Assembly (NCBI RefSeq): GCF_013425765.1 | Contig: NZ_JACCJZ010000013.1 | Span: 186,001-250,000, forward strand | Direction of reading: 5' to 3' | Length of the DNA: 64,000 nt | From: Luteimonas deserti | Lineage (GTDB): Bacteria; Pseudomonadota; Gammaproteobacteria; Xanthomonadales; Xanthomonadaceae | Shown here: piece after piece, positions 29,055-41,304 of the stretch | Layout of the letters: the number at the start of each line of letters is the position of its first letter | Position numbering within the stretch: the first letter of the stretch is position 1 | Translations under genes and position numbers: made by a program | The notes under the pieces: generated by a model | What the model saw: the letters and a program-made list of their open reading frames with translations, nothing else | Database searches by the model: none | Told to the model about the DNA's origin: nothing

Positions 29055-31457
29055 TCACCAGGTGTAGGCGACCTTCGCGTAGGCGAACGCACCGCCGAAG
29101 CCGAACGGCGAGAGATTGCTGTAGGGGAACTGGCCGTTGGTGGAGTTGCCGAAGATGTTCTCGTCCGGATATTCGTTGAGCACGTTGTCCGCGCCCAGCG
29201 TCAGCGCCCAGTGGTCGCCGGGCTTGAACGTCGCCGAGACATCCACCAGCCACTTCGCCCCGTATTCCTGGTCGAGCGCGGCATTGTTGGGCGTCGTGCG
29301 CACGCTGCCGTAACGCGTGGTCCCGAGCGCGAAGGCCCAGTCGTCCACGTTCCAGGTGCCCGACAGCAGCAGCTTGTTGCGCGGGAAGCCGTCCTCGATG
29401 CGGCCGACCTCGACGCGATCGATGCGTTCGAGGTTGAGCCCGTTCTGGATCAGGGCGGCGGGGTTCGGCGCGATGCGGGTGATCTCGGTCCTGGTGTGGT
29501 TGTAGCCGGCGGTCAGGTCCACGCTGCTGGCGGCGAGCTCCCAGCGGTAGCTGCCGACGACGTCGATGCCGCGGGTGCGGGTGTCGATGGCGTTGGTGAA
29601 GTAACGGCCGCCGGTGATGCCGAAGATGCCCTGCGATTCGAGCAGGCGACGCACGGCGTCACCGGTGAGGTTGGACGACAGCGCGATGCGGTCGTCGACA
29701 TCGATCTGGTAGGCGTCGACGGTGATGTAGAGCGCGTCGGCCGGCTGCAGCACCAGGCCCAGGCTGTAGGACAGCGATTCCTCGGGCCTCAGCGCCTCGG
29801 CGCCGAACGCCTGCGCGACCGGGCTGCTGGCGGGGAACGTGCGGATCTCGAACGGCGCGGTGATGCCGGGCAGGAACGTCGTGCTGACGGTCTGGAAATA
29901 CTGCTGCGCCAGCGACGGTGCGCGGAACCCGCTCGACACCGTGCCGCGCAGCGCGACCGCATCGTTGAACGCGTAACGTGCCGAGAGCTTGCCCGAGACC
30001 TGGCTGCCGAAATCGTCGTAGTCCTCGTAACGTGCGGCGGCGCCGGCCGAGAACGTCTCGGTGAGGTCCGCCTCCAGGCTGGCGTAGACCGCATGGCTGT
30101 CGCGGTCGTACGCGCCGGCGACGCCGGGCGCGAAGCCGGCGAAGCCCTGCGCGCCGGCCGCCGCGCCGGGCACGCCGAGGCCTGCATTGGCGTAGGAGCC
30201 GAACTCGCCCGGCGACTGGTTCCACTTCTCGTTGCGCGCCTCCACGCCGAACGACAGCGTGGCCGGATACGCCAGGCCCAGTTCCAGCGGACGGCTGATG
30301 TCGAGGTTGACGATGTTCTGCGTCGTCTCCAGCGCGCCGTCGTAGAACGAGGTCGGGGAGCTTGCGCCCAGGCTCGCGTTGAGCGTGTTGCGCGTATAGA
30401 ACTCGAGGTGGTTGTAGCCGTAGTTGTAGCTCAGGTCCCAGTTCCAGTCGCCGGCGAAGCCCTTGATGCCGGCGACCAGCGAGCGGTCCTTGGAGATGTT
30501 GTTGATTTCCGGCAGGAAGCCGTCGGGATAGAGGCTGCGGATGTTCTGCGTGGCGTTGTTCGGAGCGCGGAAGAACGCGAACGAGGTGATGTCGCGATTG
30601 CTCGCGGTGCCGAAGCCGTAGACACGCAGGCGCTCGGTCAGGGCGAAGTCGGTGTTGAAGCCGACGGCGCCGAAGTCGACCTCCGGCTCGCCGATCACGA
30701 AGGCCTTCTGGCCGAGCGCGGGCTGGGTGGGGCCGGGGGTGCCGGCGAATGGACGCGCGCGGTTGGTCTCCGCCTGCTGGCCGAGCTGCGCCGACAGGTG
30801 CAGGAAGCCGCGGTCGTCGCCGAGCGACAGCCCGGTGTCGCCCGCGATCTGGGCCTGCTTGCCGTCGCCGGCCGAATACTGGCCCGCACTCAGCGACAGG
30901 CTGCCGCCCTGCGACGCGCCCTTGAGCACCACGTTGACTACGCCCGCGATGGCATCGGAGCCGTATTGCGCCGAAGCGCCGTCACGCAGCACTTCGACGC
31001 GTTCGATCGCCGAGACCGGAATGGTGTTGAGGTCCACGGGCGCCGAACCGCGGCCGATCGTGCCGTTGAGGTTGAGCAGCGAGGACGTATGGCGGCGCTT
31101 GCCGTTGACCAGCACCAGCACCTGGTCGGGCGCGAGCCCGCGCAACTGGGCCGGGCGGATCGCCGAGGTGCCGTCGGTCAGGGCCGGACGCGGAAAGTTC
31201 AGCGAGGGCAGGGCGCGCGCGAGCGCGGTGGCCAGTTCGGTGGTGCCGGTGGCGGTCAGCGCCTCGGACGTGATGATGTCGATCGGCGACTGCGACTCCG
31301 CCACGGTGCGGTCCGCGACGCGCGTACCGGTGACGATCAGGGTGTCGAGGGTGGACGTGCGCGCCTGCGCATCGCCGGGGACCGGCTGGGCGAAGGTGGC
31401 GGTCGGAACGACCAGCGCCGCGACGACGGCGAGGCTGAGGGGGTGGGAACGGAGCAT
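29055..31457 (-). CDS. TonB-dependent receptor (left copy of a tandem pair)
   Basis: An 800-residue outer-membrane transporter. It has a signal peptide (SLAVVAALVVPTATFAQ), then a plug domain TLDTLIVTGTRVADRTVAES through AQLRGLAPDQVLVLVNGKRR and IERVEVLRDGASAQYGSDAI, then a beta-barrel ending FAYAKVAYTW. A terminal aromatic residue is expected for an outer-membrane barrel. The Met at 31455-31457 (MLRSHPLSL) was chosen as it begins the signal peptide; the frame upstream crosses the promoter palindrome. It is highly similar to the receptor encoded at 31638-34037 over plug and barrel, and less so to that at 6612-9059. A Fur-like palindrome and an AT-rich promoter lie upstream. The substrate is unknown; iron regulation is inferred from that site. 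Confidence 0.92.
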   Translation of the reverse strand: MLRSHPLSLAVVAALVVPTATFAQPVPGDAQARTSTLDTLIVTGTRVADRTVAESQSPIDIITSEALTATGTTELATALARALPSLNFPRPALTDGTSAIRPAQLRGLAPDQVLVLVNGKRRHTSSLLNLNGTIGRGSAPVDLNTIPVSAIERVEVLRDGASAQYGSDAIAGVVNVVLKGASQGGSLSLSAGQYSAGDGKQAQIAGDTGLSLGDDRGFLHLSAQLGQQAETNRARPFAGTPGPTQPALGQKAFVIGEPEVDFGAVGFNTDFALTERLRVYGFGTASNRDITSFAFFRAPNNATQNIRSLYPDGFLPEINNISKDRSLVAGIKGFAGDWNWDLSYNYGYNHLEFYTRNTLNASLGASSPTSFYDGALETTQNIVNLDISRPLELGLAYPATLSFGVEARNEKWNQSPGEFGSYANAGLGVPGAAAGAQGFAGFAPGVAGAYDRDSHAVYASLEADLTETFSAGAAARYEDYDDFGSQVSGKLSARYAFNDAVALRGTVSSGFRAPSLAQQYFQTVSTTFLPGITAPFEIRTFPASSPVAQAFGAEALRPEESLSYSLGLVLQPADALYITVDAYQIDVDDRIALSSNLTGDAVRRLLESQGIFGITGGRYFTNAIDTRTRGIDVVGSYRWELAASSVDLTAGYNHTRTEITRIAPNPAALIQNGLNLERIDRVEVGRIEDGFPRNKLLLSGTWNVDDWAFALGTTRYGSVRTTPNNAALDQEYGAKWLVDVSATFKPGDHWALTLGADNVLNEYPDENIFGNSTNGQFPYSNLSPFGFGGAFAYAKVAYTW

Positions 31458-31520
31458 CGGGGGGCGACCTGTTGTTGGAGACGTAGGCCGCGGATTGGAG
31501 CGCGTTGTCCTGAAATCGTC

Positions 31521-31555
31521 AATGATCATAAAAACGATATACGATCGTTCTCATT
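31521..31555 (-). promoter_or_regulatory. Nested palindrome, Fur-box-like operator overlapping a -10 box
   Basis: The inner inverted repeat AACGAT-N5-ATCGTT (31533-31549) sits inside an outer AATGA...TCATT (31521-31525 and 31551-31555). Read on the minus strand it begins AATGAGAACGAT, which resembles a Fur half-site, and includes TATGAT (31525-31530) as a possible -10. It lies 64-98 bases before the receptor ATG and is the most AT-rich short stretch of the area. Fur binding is inferred, not shown. Confidence 0.45.
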
Positions 31556-31585
31556 GTGGAACGATAGGAGCGGCCCGGGACACGA

Positions 31586-31615
31586 CGACGCCCCGGTGGG
31601 TGGACCGGGGCGTCG
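31586..31615 (-). terminator. Terminator hairpin of the 31.6-kb TonB-dependent receptor gene
   Basis: A stem of 10-11 bp (GACGCCCCGG / CCGGGGCGTC) with an 8-base loop lies about 22 bases beyond the stop codon. It is nearly identical in stem sequence to the hairpin at 29007-29032. There is no T-tract. Confidence 0.65.
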
Positions 31616-31637
31616 GGGCCGCGCGGGATGCCCGGGT

Positions 31638-34037
<2,400 letters not shown>

Positions 34038-34207
34038 GCGGCGGTCCTTTGTGGGCAGGAGAGCGATGCGGGCGACTGCACTTCGGCTTTAACACGCCCG
34101 TAACAACCCGGCAAAGGTTTCATCGGTATCCAATCCGGCGGGTGGACTGTACGGCGTCGACGGACGGAGGGAAGGCGCCCGGTCCCGGGCGGTGCCGCGC
34201 GCTCCGG

Positions 34208-34213
34208 TAGAAT
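34208..34213 (+). promoter_or_regulatory. Putative -10 box (TAGAAT), possibly giving a leaderless ABC-F mRNA
   Basis: TAGAAT ends only 6 bases before the ABC-F ATG at 34220, so a transcript from it would begin at or very near the start codon. No matching -35 hexamer or clear Shine-Dalgarno sequence is seen between the box and ATG. Confidence 0.35.
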
Positions 34214-34219
34214 CGCCGG

Positions 34220-36085
<1,866 letters not shown>

Positions 36086-36147
36086 GCGGCGTGCATCCGG
36101 GGTGACCCGGGTTGCCGCTGCGGCGCGCGGGCGGGTAGGGTGGAGCG

Positions 36148-36843
36148 ATGAAACCGACCCTGCTCCGTCCGACACTGCTCGCCGTCACGCTCGCGCTCGC
36201 CGCGTGCGGCGCCGACGAACCCGCCGACTCCGCGCGCCCCGCGCCGGCCAATCCCACGGCCGATGCCGCTGCTGCAGCCGCCGCGGCCGATGCCGCGCGC
36301 GAACGTGTGCCGGCCGACGAATTCCTCGCCGCGCTCGCGCGCCACTGCGGGGAGGCGTTCGCCGGACGCATCCTCGCCAACGAGCCGGCCCCGGCGCCCG
36401 ACGCCGCGCCGGACCCGTTCGAAGGCAAGGACCTGGTGATGCACGTGCGCGGCTGCAGCGAGAAGGAAGCCGAGCTGCGCATTCCCTTCCATGTCGGCGA
36501 CGACCACTCGCGCACCTGGATCCTCACGCGCACCGAGAGAGGCCTGCGCCTGAAGCACGACCACCGCCTGCCGGACGGCAGCGACGACCCGGTGACCATG
36601 TACGGCGGCGACACCCGCGACGCGGGCACCGCGCAGCGCCAGGAATTCCCGGTCGATGCCGAGTCGATCGCGATGTTCGAGCGCGAAGGCCTCGCCGCGT
36701 CGGTCACCAATACCTGGGCGATGGAGATCGAGCCCCGCCAGCGCTTCGTCTATGAACTGGCCCGTCCGGGCGGCCGCAAGTTCCAGGTCGAGTTCGACCT
36801 GACCAAAACCGTCGCCGCGCCGCCGACACCCTGGGGCTACTGA
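36148..36843 (+). CDS. Hypothetical lipoprotein
   Basis: A 231-residue protein with a lipoprotein signal peptide (LLAVTLALAACGAD, lipobox LAAC). An alanine- and proline-rich linker follows (residues 25-50) and then a globular domain of about 170 residues containing two cysteines (RHCGEAF, VRGCSEKEA). The segment FHVGDDHSRTWILTRTERGL and the later RQRFVYELARPGGRKFQVEF look like paired beta strands. No domain family is recognised with confidence. The ATG 36148 follows GGAG. It lies about 60 bases after the ABC-F gene, and a strong hairpin separates it from the convergent ampR-like gene. A periplasm-facing role is inferred from the lipobox only. Confidence 0.7.
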   Translation: MKPTLLRPTLLAVTLALAACGADEPADSARPAPANPTADAAAAAAAADAARERVPADEFLAALARHCGEAFAGRILANEPAPAPDAAPDPFEGKDLVMHVRGCSEKEAELRIPFHVGDDHSRTWILTRTERGLRLKHDHRLPDGSDDPVTMYGGDTRDAGTAQRQEFPVDAESIAMFEREGLAASVTNTWAMEIEPRQRFVYELARPGGRKFQVEFDLTKTVAAPPTPWGY

Positions 36844-36849
36844 CCGCCG

Positions 36850-36882
36850 CGCCAGTCGCGCGCCCTCAGGGCGCGACTGGCG
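36850..36882. terminator. Bidirectional terminator hairpin overlapping the LysR stop codon
   Basis: CGCCAGTCGCGC (36850-36861) pairs perfectly with GCGCGACTGGCG (36871-36882). The stop codon of the minus-strand regulator (36866-36868) lies in the loop, so the 3' end of that gene forms one arm. It serves both convergent genes by position. There is no T-tract. Confidence 0.6.
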
Positions 36883-37750
36883 TCAGCGCGTTCTGCGCCT
36901 GCAGCCACAGGCGCAACTGCTTCACCGGCTCGCGCTCCGGTCGCGAGCGAAGTCGGGTTAACCAGTAGCGGCCCAGGTCGATGCCGATGTCGAATGGCTG
37001 CAGCAGACGGCCTTCGCGCAGGTCGCGCTCGAACATCGCCAGGGGCAGCAGGGCAATGCCAGCACCTGCAGCGGCGGCGCCGGCGAGCGCCAGCGACGAA
37101 TCGAATACCGCCCCGCGCGCCTCGATGCCGTCGACGCGTGCGGCCGCGAACCAGCGTGGCCATTCGTCCTCGCGGTAGGACCGCAGCAATGGCAGCGCAA
37201 TCAGATCCTGCGGCGTACGCAGACGATGCGCGACGGAGGGTGCGCAGACCGGTGCGAACCGGGTGTCGGCGATCGGCGTGCAGTCCAGGCCCTGCCAATC
37301 GCCGTGGCCGAAGCGGATGGCGGCATCCAGCCCCTCGCTGGCCAGGTCGATGCGGTTGTTGTGGGTGGACAGGCGCAGGTCGACGCCGGGATGCGCCGCC
37401 TCGAATCCGGCCAGGCGAGGCAGCAGCCAGCCGTTGACGAACGTGCCCACCGCGCCCAGCGTGACGACCTCGCTTGGCGCCGTCGAGCAGGCACGGTTGA
37501 GCGCTGCGGCAATCTGGTCGAAAGCGTCGTTGAGCACCGGATACAGCGCGACCGCTTCATCGCTCAGGGCGACGCCCCGCGGCAGCCGATGGAACAGGCG
37601 GATGCCCAGGCTCGCCTCCAGCTTGCGGATCTGATGGCTCAGCGCCGCCTGGCTGACATGTAGTTCTAGTGCCGCGCGGGTGAGGTTCTGGTGGCGGGCC
37701 GCAGCCTCGAAGGCGCGCAGCGCGTTAAGCGGCAGGGGCGGTCGGGACAT
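36866..37750 (-). CDS. LysR family transcriptional regulator, AmpR/GcvA-like
   Basis: A 294-residue LysR regulator. The winged HTH is at residues 1-62: PLNALRAFEAAARHQNLTRA, then LHVSQAALSHQIRKLEASLG, closely resembling AmpR of enterobacteria and Stenotrophomonas. The effector domain shows TLGAVGTFVNGWLLPRLAGF and LDAAIRFGHGDWQGLDCTPI. AmpR proteins sense muropeptides and control a divergent beta-lactamase gene; here the gene is divergent from an L2-like beta-lactamase homologue across 167 bases. The ATG at 37748-37750 (MSRPPLPL) gives the usual N-terminus. GcvA-type regulators share this subfamily, so the AmpR role depends on the genomic position. Confidence 0.85.
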   Translation of the reverse strand: MSRPPLPLNALRAFEAAARHQNLTRAALELHVSQAALSHQIRKLEASLGIRLFHRLPRGVALSDEAVALYPVLNDAFDQIAAALNRACSTAPSEVVTLGAVGTFVNGWLLPRLAGFEAAHPGVDLRLSTHNNRIDLASEGLDAAIRFGHGDWQGLDCTPIADTRFAPVCAPSVAHRLRTPQDLIALPLLRSYREDEWPRWFAAARVDGIEARGAVFDSSLALAGAAAAGAGIALLPLAMFERDLREGRLLQPFDIGIDLGRYWLTRLRSRPEREPVKQLRLWLQAQNALTPVAP

Positions 37751-37917
37751 ATGCGTCGTGATGAGCGGAATCGATGGATCCTCGCATGTGGCCGCAGTGT
37801 TTTCCCTAGAAGGCGCCCCAGCCATGAGGTTTGCTGTGGGCAGGCACCGAATAAACGTGCTGGTGGATGTTCCGGGCCGCTTCCAGACTCGAACGCCAAT
37901 CCCACGGAGATATCGCG

Positions 37918-38787
37918 ATGCACCCACGACGCGCCTTCCTGAAAACCGCCGGCGGTATGGCGCTGCTCGCTGCCGCGGCGCCGCTGCTGGCCAGGGCCGA
38001 CGACGCGGCCGCCGCCACACTGCAGGCGGCGGCGGATCCCGCAGCGCTGGAGGCCGCGAGTGGCGGTCGGCTCGGCATGTGCCTGGTGCACTCGGTGCGC
38101 GGCCAGGTCACGGGCCATCGCGCCGACGAGGCCTTCCCCACGGCCAGCACGATCAAGTTCGCGCTGAGCGCAGCGATCCTGGCGCAGGCCGATGCCGGGG
38201 CGCTCTCGCTCGATGACCGCATCGCCGTGCGTGCACAGGACGTCCGGTCCGGCGCGCCCGTCAGCGGACGTCATATAGGCAAGGACATGACCGTACGCGA
38301 CCTCTGCCGCGGCGGCATGGTGTGGAGCGACAACCCGGCAGTAAACCTGCTCTTGCCGCTGGTGGGCGGTGAAACGGGCTTCCAGGCTTTCCTGCGCCGA
38401 CACGGCGACCTGAAGACCGATCCGCGCCGCATCATGGAGGGCGGCAGCACCACCACCCCGCAGGCCATGGCCGACAACCTCCGGCGGTTCGTGGTCGAGG
38501 ACACCCTGTCGCGGCCGTCGCGCCTGCAACTGGCCGACTGGTTGATCGAGAACCGCACCGGTGACGCCCGCATCCGGGCCGCCATGCCAGCGGGCTGGCG
38601 GGTCGGCGACAAGACCGGCGGCATGCAGGGCGTCAGCAACGACATCGCAGTGCTCTGGCCCCTGGCGGGCGGCGAGCCCTGGTTGCTGACGCTCTATTTG
38701 CGTGAGTCGCCGCTGGACGCGGCCGGGCGCGACGCGGTGCTTCGCCGCGCGACCGAGCTGGCAGCGGTGCATCTGTCCACCGCTTGA
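37918..38787 (+). CDS. Class A beta-lactamase homologue (L2-like) with an abbreviated omega loop
   Basis: A 289-residue serine beta-lactamase fold. A twin-arginine signal (HPRRAFLKTAGG) with a hydrophobic core directs folded export; L2 enzymes of Stenotrophomonas have a similar leader. Conserved sites are SxxK (S77-T-I-K80), SDN (residues 137-139) and KTG (residues 232-234, in GDKTGGMQG). The segment from residue 164 to 181 reads DLKTDPRRIMEGGSTTTP. The RxEPELN omega-loop motif carrying the deacylating Glu166 and Asn170 is missing, about 9-10 residues short compared with L2 as I recall it. Only E174 is nearby. The ATG 37918 follows GGAG; the upstream ATG at 37867 lacks the signal peptide context. 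Activity on penicillins is therefore uncertain. Confidence 0.85.
   Translation: MHPRRAFLKTAGGMALLAAAAPLLARADDAAAATLQAAADPAALEAASGGRLGMCLVHSVRGQVTGHRADEAFPTASTIKFALSAAILAQADAGALSLDDRIAVRAQDVRSGAPVSGRHIGKDMTVRDLCRGGMVWSDNPAVNLLLPLVGGETGFQAFLRRHGDLKTDPRRIMEGGSTTTPQAMADNLRRFVVEDTLSRPSRLQLADWLIENRTGDARIRAAMPAGWRVGDKTGGMQGVSNDIAVLWPLAGGEPWLLTLYLRESPLDAAGRDAVLRRATELAAVHLSTA
38407..38460 (+). other. Shortened omega-loop region inside the beta-lactamase homologue
   Basis: Codes for residues 164-181. The canonical RxEPELN segment expected between the first half of the fold and the TTTP helix start is absent, while both flanks (QAFLRRHGD and TTTPQAMADNLRRF) align in frame. This argues for an in-frame difference rather than a frameshift. 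Confidence 0.7.
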
Positions 38788-38953
38788 CGGCGCCGGCGCG
38801 CCCGGTCGGCGCGGTGTTCGGCCGCTCGGGGCACGCGAAAAACCGTGGCCACGGAAAATCCCGCACAATCGCGCCCCGGCCGGATTGAACCCGTCCGGGG
38901 CGTCCGCATCGCGGGCGTCCGTCATTCCCAGCAACTCCAGCCAGCGCCCCGCC

Positions 38954-39298
38954 ATGCCGATCTATGCCTTCCAGTGCGCCGAATGCGGCCACAGTTTCGA
39001 CCGTCTGCAGAAGATGTCCGATCCTGATCCCGAGACCTGCCCGGAGTGCGGCGCGTCGGCGGTCAAGCGGCAACTCACCGCGCCCTCGTTCCGCCTCGCC
39101 GGCAGCGGCTGGTACGAGACCGACTTCAAGAAGGACGGCGACAAGAAGCGCAACCTAGTCGAGAGCGGCGACGGCGCCAAGTCCGGCGGTGATAAGCCTG
39201 CGGCCGATGCGCCTGCGGCCAAGGCCGAGTCCAAGCCTGCGGCCAGCGAATCCAAGCCGGCCGCCAAGCCGGCTGCGAAGCCCGCCTCGGCGGACTGA
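38954..39298 (+). CDS. FmdB family zinc ribbon protein
   Basis: A 114-residue protein. The N-terminal zinc ribbon is MPIYAFQCAECGHSFDRLQK with CAEC and, further on, CPECGASAVKRQL, giving the CxxC...CxxC pattern of the FmdB/putative regulatory family. The linker SFRLAGSGWYETDFK is diagnostic. The C-terminal 45 residues are a low-complexity Lys/Ala/Pro tail (AAKAESKPAASESKPAA), of variable length in the family. The start ATG 38954 precedes the conserved MPIY; longer upstream frames are not conserved. It is located 111 bases before aspS, an association widespread in proteobacteria. The function is unknown. Confidence 0.9.
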   Translation: MPIYAFQCAECGHSFDRLQKMSDPDPETCPECGASAVKRQLTAPSFRLAGSGWYETDFKKDGDKKRNLVESGDGAKSGGDKPAADAPAAKAESKPAASESKPAAKPAAKPASAD

Positions 39299-39305
39299 CG
39301 CGCCT

Positions 39306-39325
39306 GCCGCCGCGTCCGCGGCGGC
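39306..39325 (+). terminator. GC-rich hairpin between fmdB and aspS
   Basis: An 8-bp stem (GCCGCCGC / GCGGCGGC) with a 4-base loop begins 8 bases after the fmdB stop. It is followed by ACGCTTTAAACT, which is only weakly T-rich. Confidence 0.4.
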
Positions 39326-39332
39326 GACGCTT

Positions 39333-39338
39333 TAAACT
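39333..39338 (+). promoter_or_regulatory. Putative -10 box (TAAACT) for aspS
   Basis: TAAACT follows the hairpin and lies about 70 bases before the aspS ATG. No convincing -35 hexamer is seen. Confidence 0.3.
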
Positions 39339-39409
39339 AGCGGGCTTGCATCCAGCACGGCCGTCGTCACGGCGGCCCGTGCGCCCGCGCTTTCGTGTCC
39401 GGAGTTCCC

Positions 39410-41185
39410 ATGCGTACCCATTTCTGCGGCCTGATCGATGAATCGCTGATCGGCCAGACCGTCACCCTGTGCGGCTGGGCCGACGTCGCCCGCGACCTCG
39501 GCGGCGTCTGCTTCATCGACCTGCGCGACCACGAAGGCATCGTGCAGGTGGTCGCGGAAGCGTCGGACGCGGACGGCAATGCCGCCGTCGTCGCGACGGC
39601 CGAGCAGGTGGGCTACGAGGATTGCCTGCGCATCACCGGCACGGTGCGTGCGCGGCATTCGGTCAACGCGAAGATCCGCACCGGCCAGGTCGAGATCGTT
39701 GCCACGCAGATCGAGGTGTTGAACAAGGCCGAGCCGCTGCCGTTCCACCATCACGAGAACCCGGGCGAAGAGACGCGCCTGAAGTACCGCTATCTCGACC
39801 TGCGCAGCCCCGACATGCAGCGCAAGATGCGCACGCGCACCAAGCTGGTCAGCGCGCTGCGCCACTGGCTGGACGACAAGGGCTTCCAGGACATCGAGAC
39901 GCCGATCCTGACCAAGGCGACGCCGGAAGGCGCGCGCGACTTCCTGGTGCCGGCGCGCATGCATCCGGGCGAGTTCTACGCACTGCCGCAGTCACCGCAG
40001 CTGTTCAAGCAGATCCTGATGATGGCGGGCTTCGACCGCTACTACCAGATCGCGCGCTGCTTCCGCGACGAGGCATTGCGCGCCGATCGCCAGCTGGAAT
40101 TCACCCAGCTCGACATGGAGTTCGCCTGGGTCTCGGAGCGTGACGTGCAGGATCTCGTCGAGGCGATGATCCGCGACGTGTTCCGCGATGTCGCCGGCGT
40201 CGAGCTCGCCGCCGAGTTCCCGCGGATGACCTACGCCGAGGCGATGCGTCGCTACGGCTCGGACAAGCCTGACCTGCGCATCGCGCTGGAACTGGTGGAC
40301 GTGGCCGATCTGGTCAAGGACAGCCAGTTCGCGGTGTTCACCGGGCCGGCCAATGAGGCCGACGGCCGCGTCTGCGCGCTGCGCATTCCGGGTGGCGCGT
40401 CGCTCTCGCGCAAGCAGATCGACGAGTACGCCGCGCATGCCGGCAAGTACGGCGCGAAGGGCCTGGCCTACATCAAGATTTCGGAGACCGGCGAGGTGTC
40501 GTCGCCGATCCAGAAGTTCTTCGACGAGGCCGCGTTCGCGGGTCTGGTGTCGCACGTCGGCGCCGGCAATGGCGACCTCGTGTTCTTCGGCGCCGGCAAG
40601 TATTCGACCGTCAGCGATTTCATGGGCGCGGTGCGCCTGAAGGCCGGCAAGGATTTCAATCTTGTTGCCGACGGTTGGGCGCCGCTGTGGGTTACGGATT
40701 TTCCGATGTTCGAATGGGACGACGAGGCGCAGCGCTACGTCGCGCTGCATCACCCCTTCACCGCGCCGTCGGTCGACGACCAGTCCGACCTGCGCGCGAA
40801 CGCCGCGACGGCGGTATCGCGCGGCTACGACATGGTGCTCAACGGCAACGAGATCGGCGGCGGTTCGATCCGTATCCACCGCGCGTCGATGCAGTCGGCG
40901 GTGTTCGAACTGCTCGGCATCGGCGCCGAAGAGGCGCAGGCGAAGTTCGGCTTCCTGCTCGACGCGCTGAAGTACGGCGCGCCGCCGCACGGCGGCATCG
41001 CGTTCGGCATCGACCGCATCGCCGCGCTGATGGCGGGCACGGAGTCGATCCGCGACGTCATCGCGTTCCCGAAAACCACGGGCGCGCAGTGCCTGATGAC
41101 CGATGCGCCGTCGCCGATCGCGGACGCGCAGCTGGCGGAAGTGCATATCCAGGTGCGTCCGCGGGCCTCGTCTGCTGCGCAGTGA
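39410..41185 (+). CDS. aspS: Aspartyl-tRNA synthetase
   Basis: A 591-residue class IIb synthetase charging tRNA-Asp (and tRNA-Asn in non-discriminating versions). The N-terminal OB-fold anticodon domain is [20 protein letters not shown] and [20 protein letters not shown]. Class II motif 1 is found near [20 protein letters not shown], motif 2 at [20 protein letters not shown] and [20 protein letters not shown], and motif 3 at [18 protein letters not shown] bacterial GAD insertion (residues about 290-410) is present. ATG 39410 is preceded by GGAG at 39401, while an upstream GTG at 39395 is not. Length agrees with other bacterial AspRS proteins (about 590). Confidence 0.97.
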   Translation: MRTHFCGLIDESLIGQTVTLCGWADVARDLGGVCFIDLRDHEGIVQVVAEASDADGNAAVVATAEQVGYEDCLRITGTVRARHSVNAKIRTGQVEIVATQIEVLNKAEPLPFHHHENPGEETRLKYRYLDLRSPDMQRKMRTRTKLVSALRHWLDDKGFQDIETPILTKATPEGARDFLVPARMHPGEFYALPQSPQLFKQILMMAGFDRYYQIARCFRDEALRADRQLEFTQLDMEFAWVSERDVQDLVEAMIRDVFRDVAGVELAAEFPRMTYAEAMRRYGSDKPDLRIALELVDVADLVKDSQFAVFTGPANEADGRVCALRIPGGASLSRKQIDEYAAHAGKYGAKGLAYIKISETGEVSSPIQKFFDEAAFAGLVSHVGAGNGDLVFFGAGKYSTVSDFMGAVRLKAGKDFNLVADGWAPLWVTDFPMFEWDDEAQRYVALHHPFTAPSVDDQSDLRANAATAVSRGYDMVLNGNEIGGGSIRIHRASMQSAVFELLGIGAEEAQAKFGFLLDALKYGAPPHGGIAFGIDRIAALMAGTESIRDVIAFPKTTGAQCLMTDAPSPIADAQLAEVHIQVRPRASSAAQ

Positions 41186-41195
41186 GTCCCCCACA

Positions 41196-41212
41196 ATTCC
41201 GCTGAGCGGAAT
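41196..41212 (+). terminator. Small hairpin after aspS
   Basis: A 7-bp stem (ATTCCGC / GCGGAAT) with a TGA loop begins 10 bases after the aspS stop. There is no T-tract. Confidence 0.4.
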
Positions 41213-41261
41213 CGCGGGCCCCGGCGCAGTGCTCCAGATCCCCCGCGGCTGTCGCCGCGCC

Positions 41262-41282
41262 CCCCCCTCGACTCAAGGGGGG
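41262..41282. repeat. Palindromic element C6T-N7-AG6 in the aspS/GNAT gap
   Basis: CCCCCCT at 41262-41268 pairs with AGGGGGG at 41276-41282 around a 7-base loop. Similar C-run/G-run palindromes are common in intergenic regions of related genomes, from memory. It may be a dispersed repeat or part of a terminator. Confidence 0.4.
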
Positions 41283-41304
41283 CCCCACGTCGGAAGGTTC
41301 TCGC

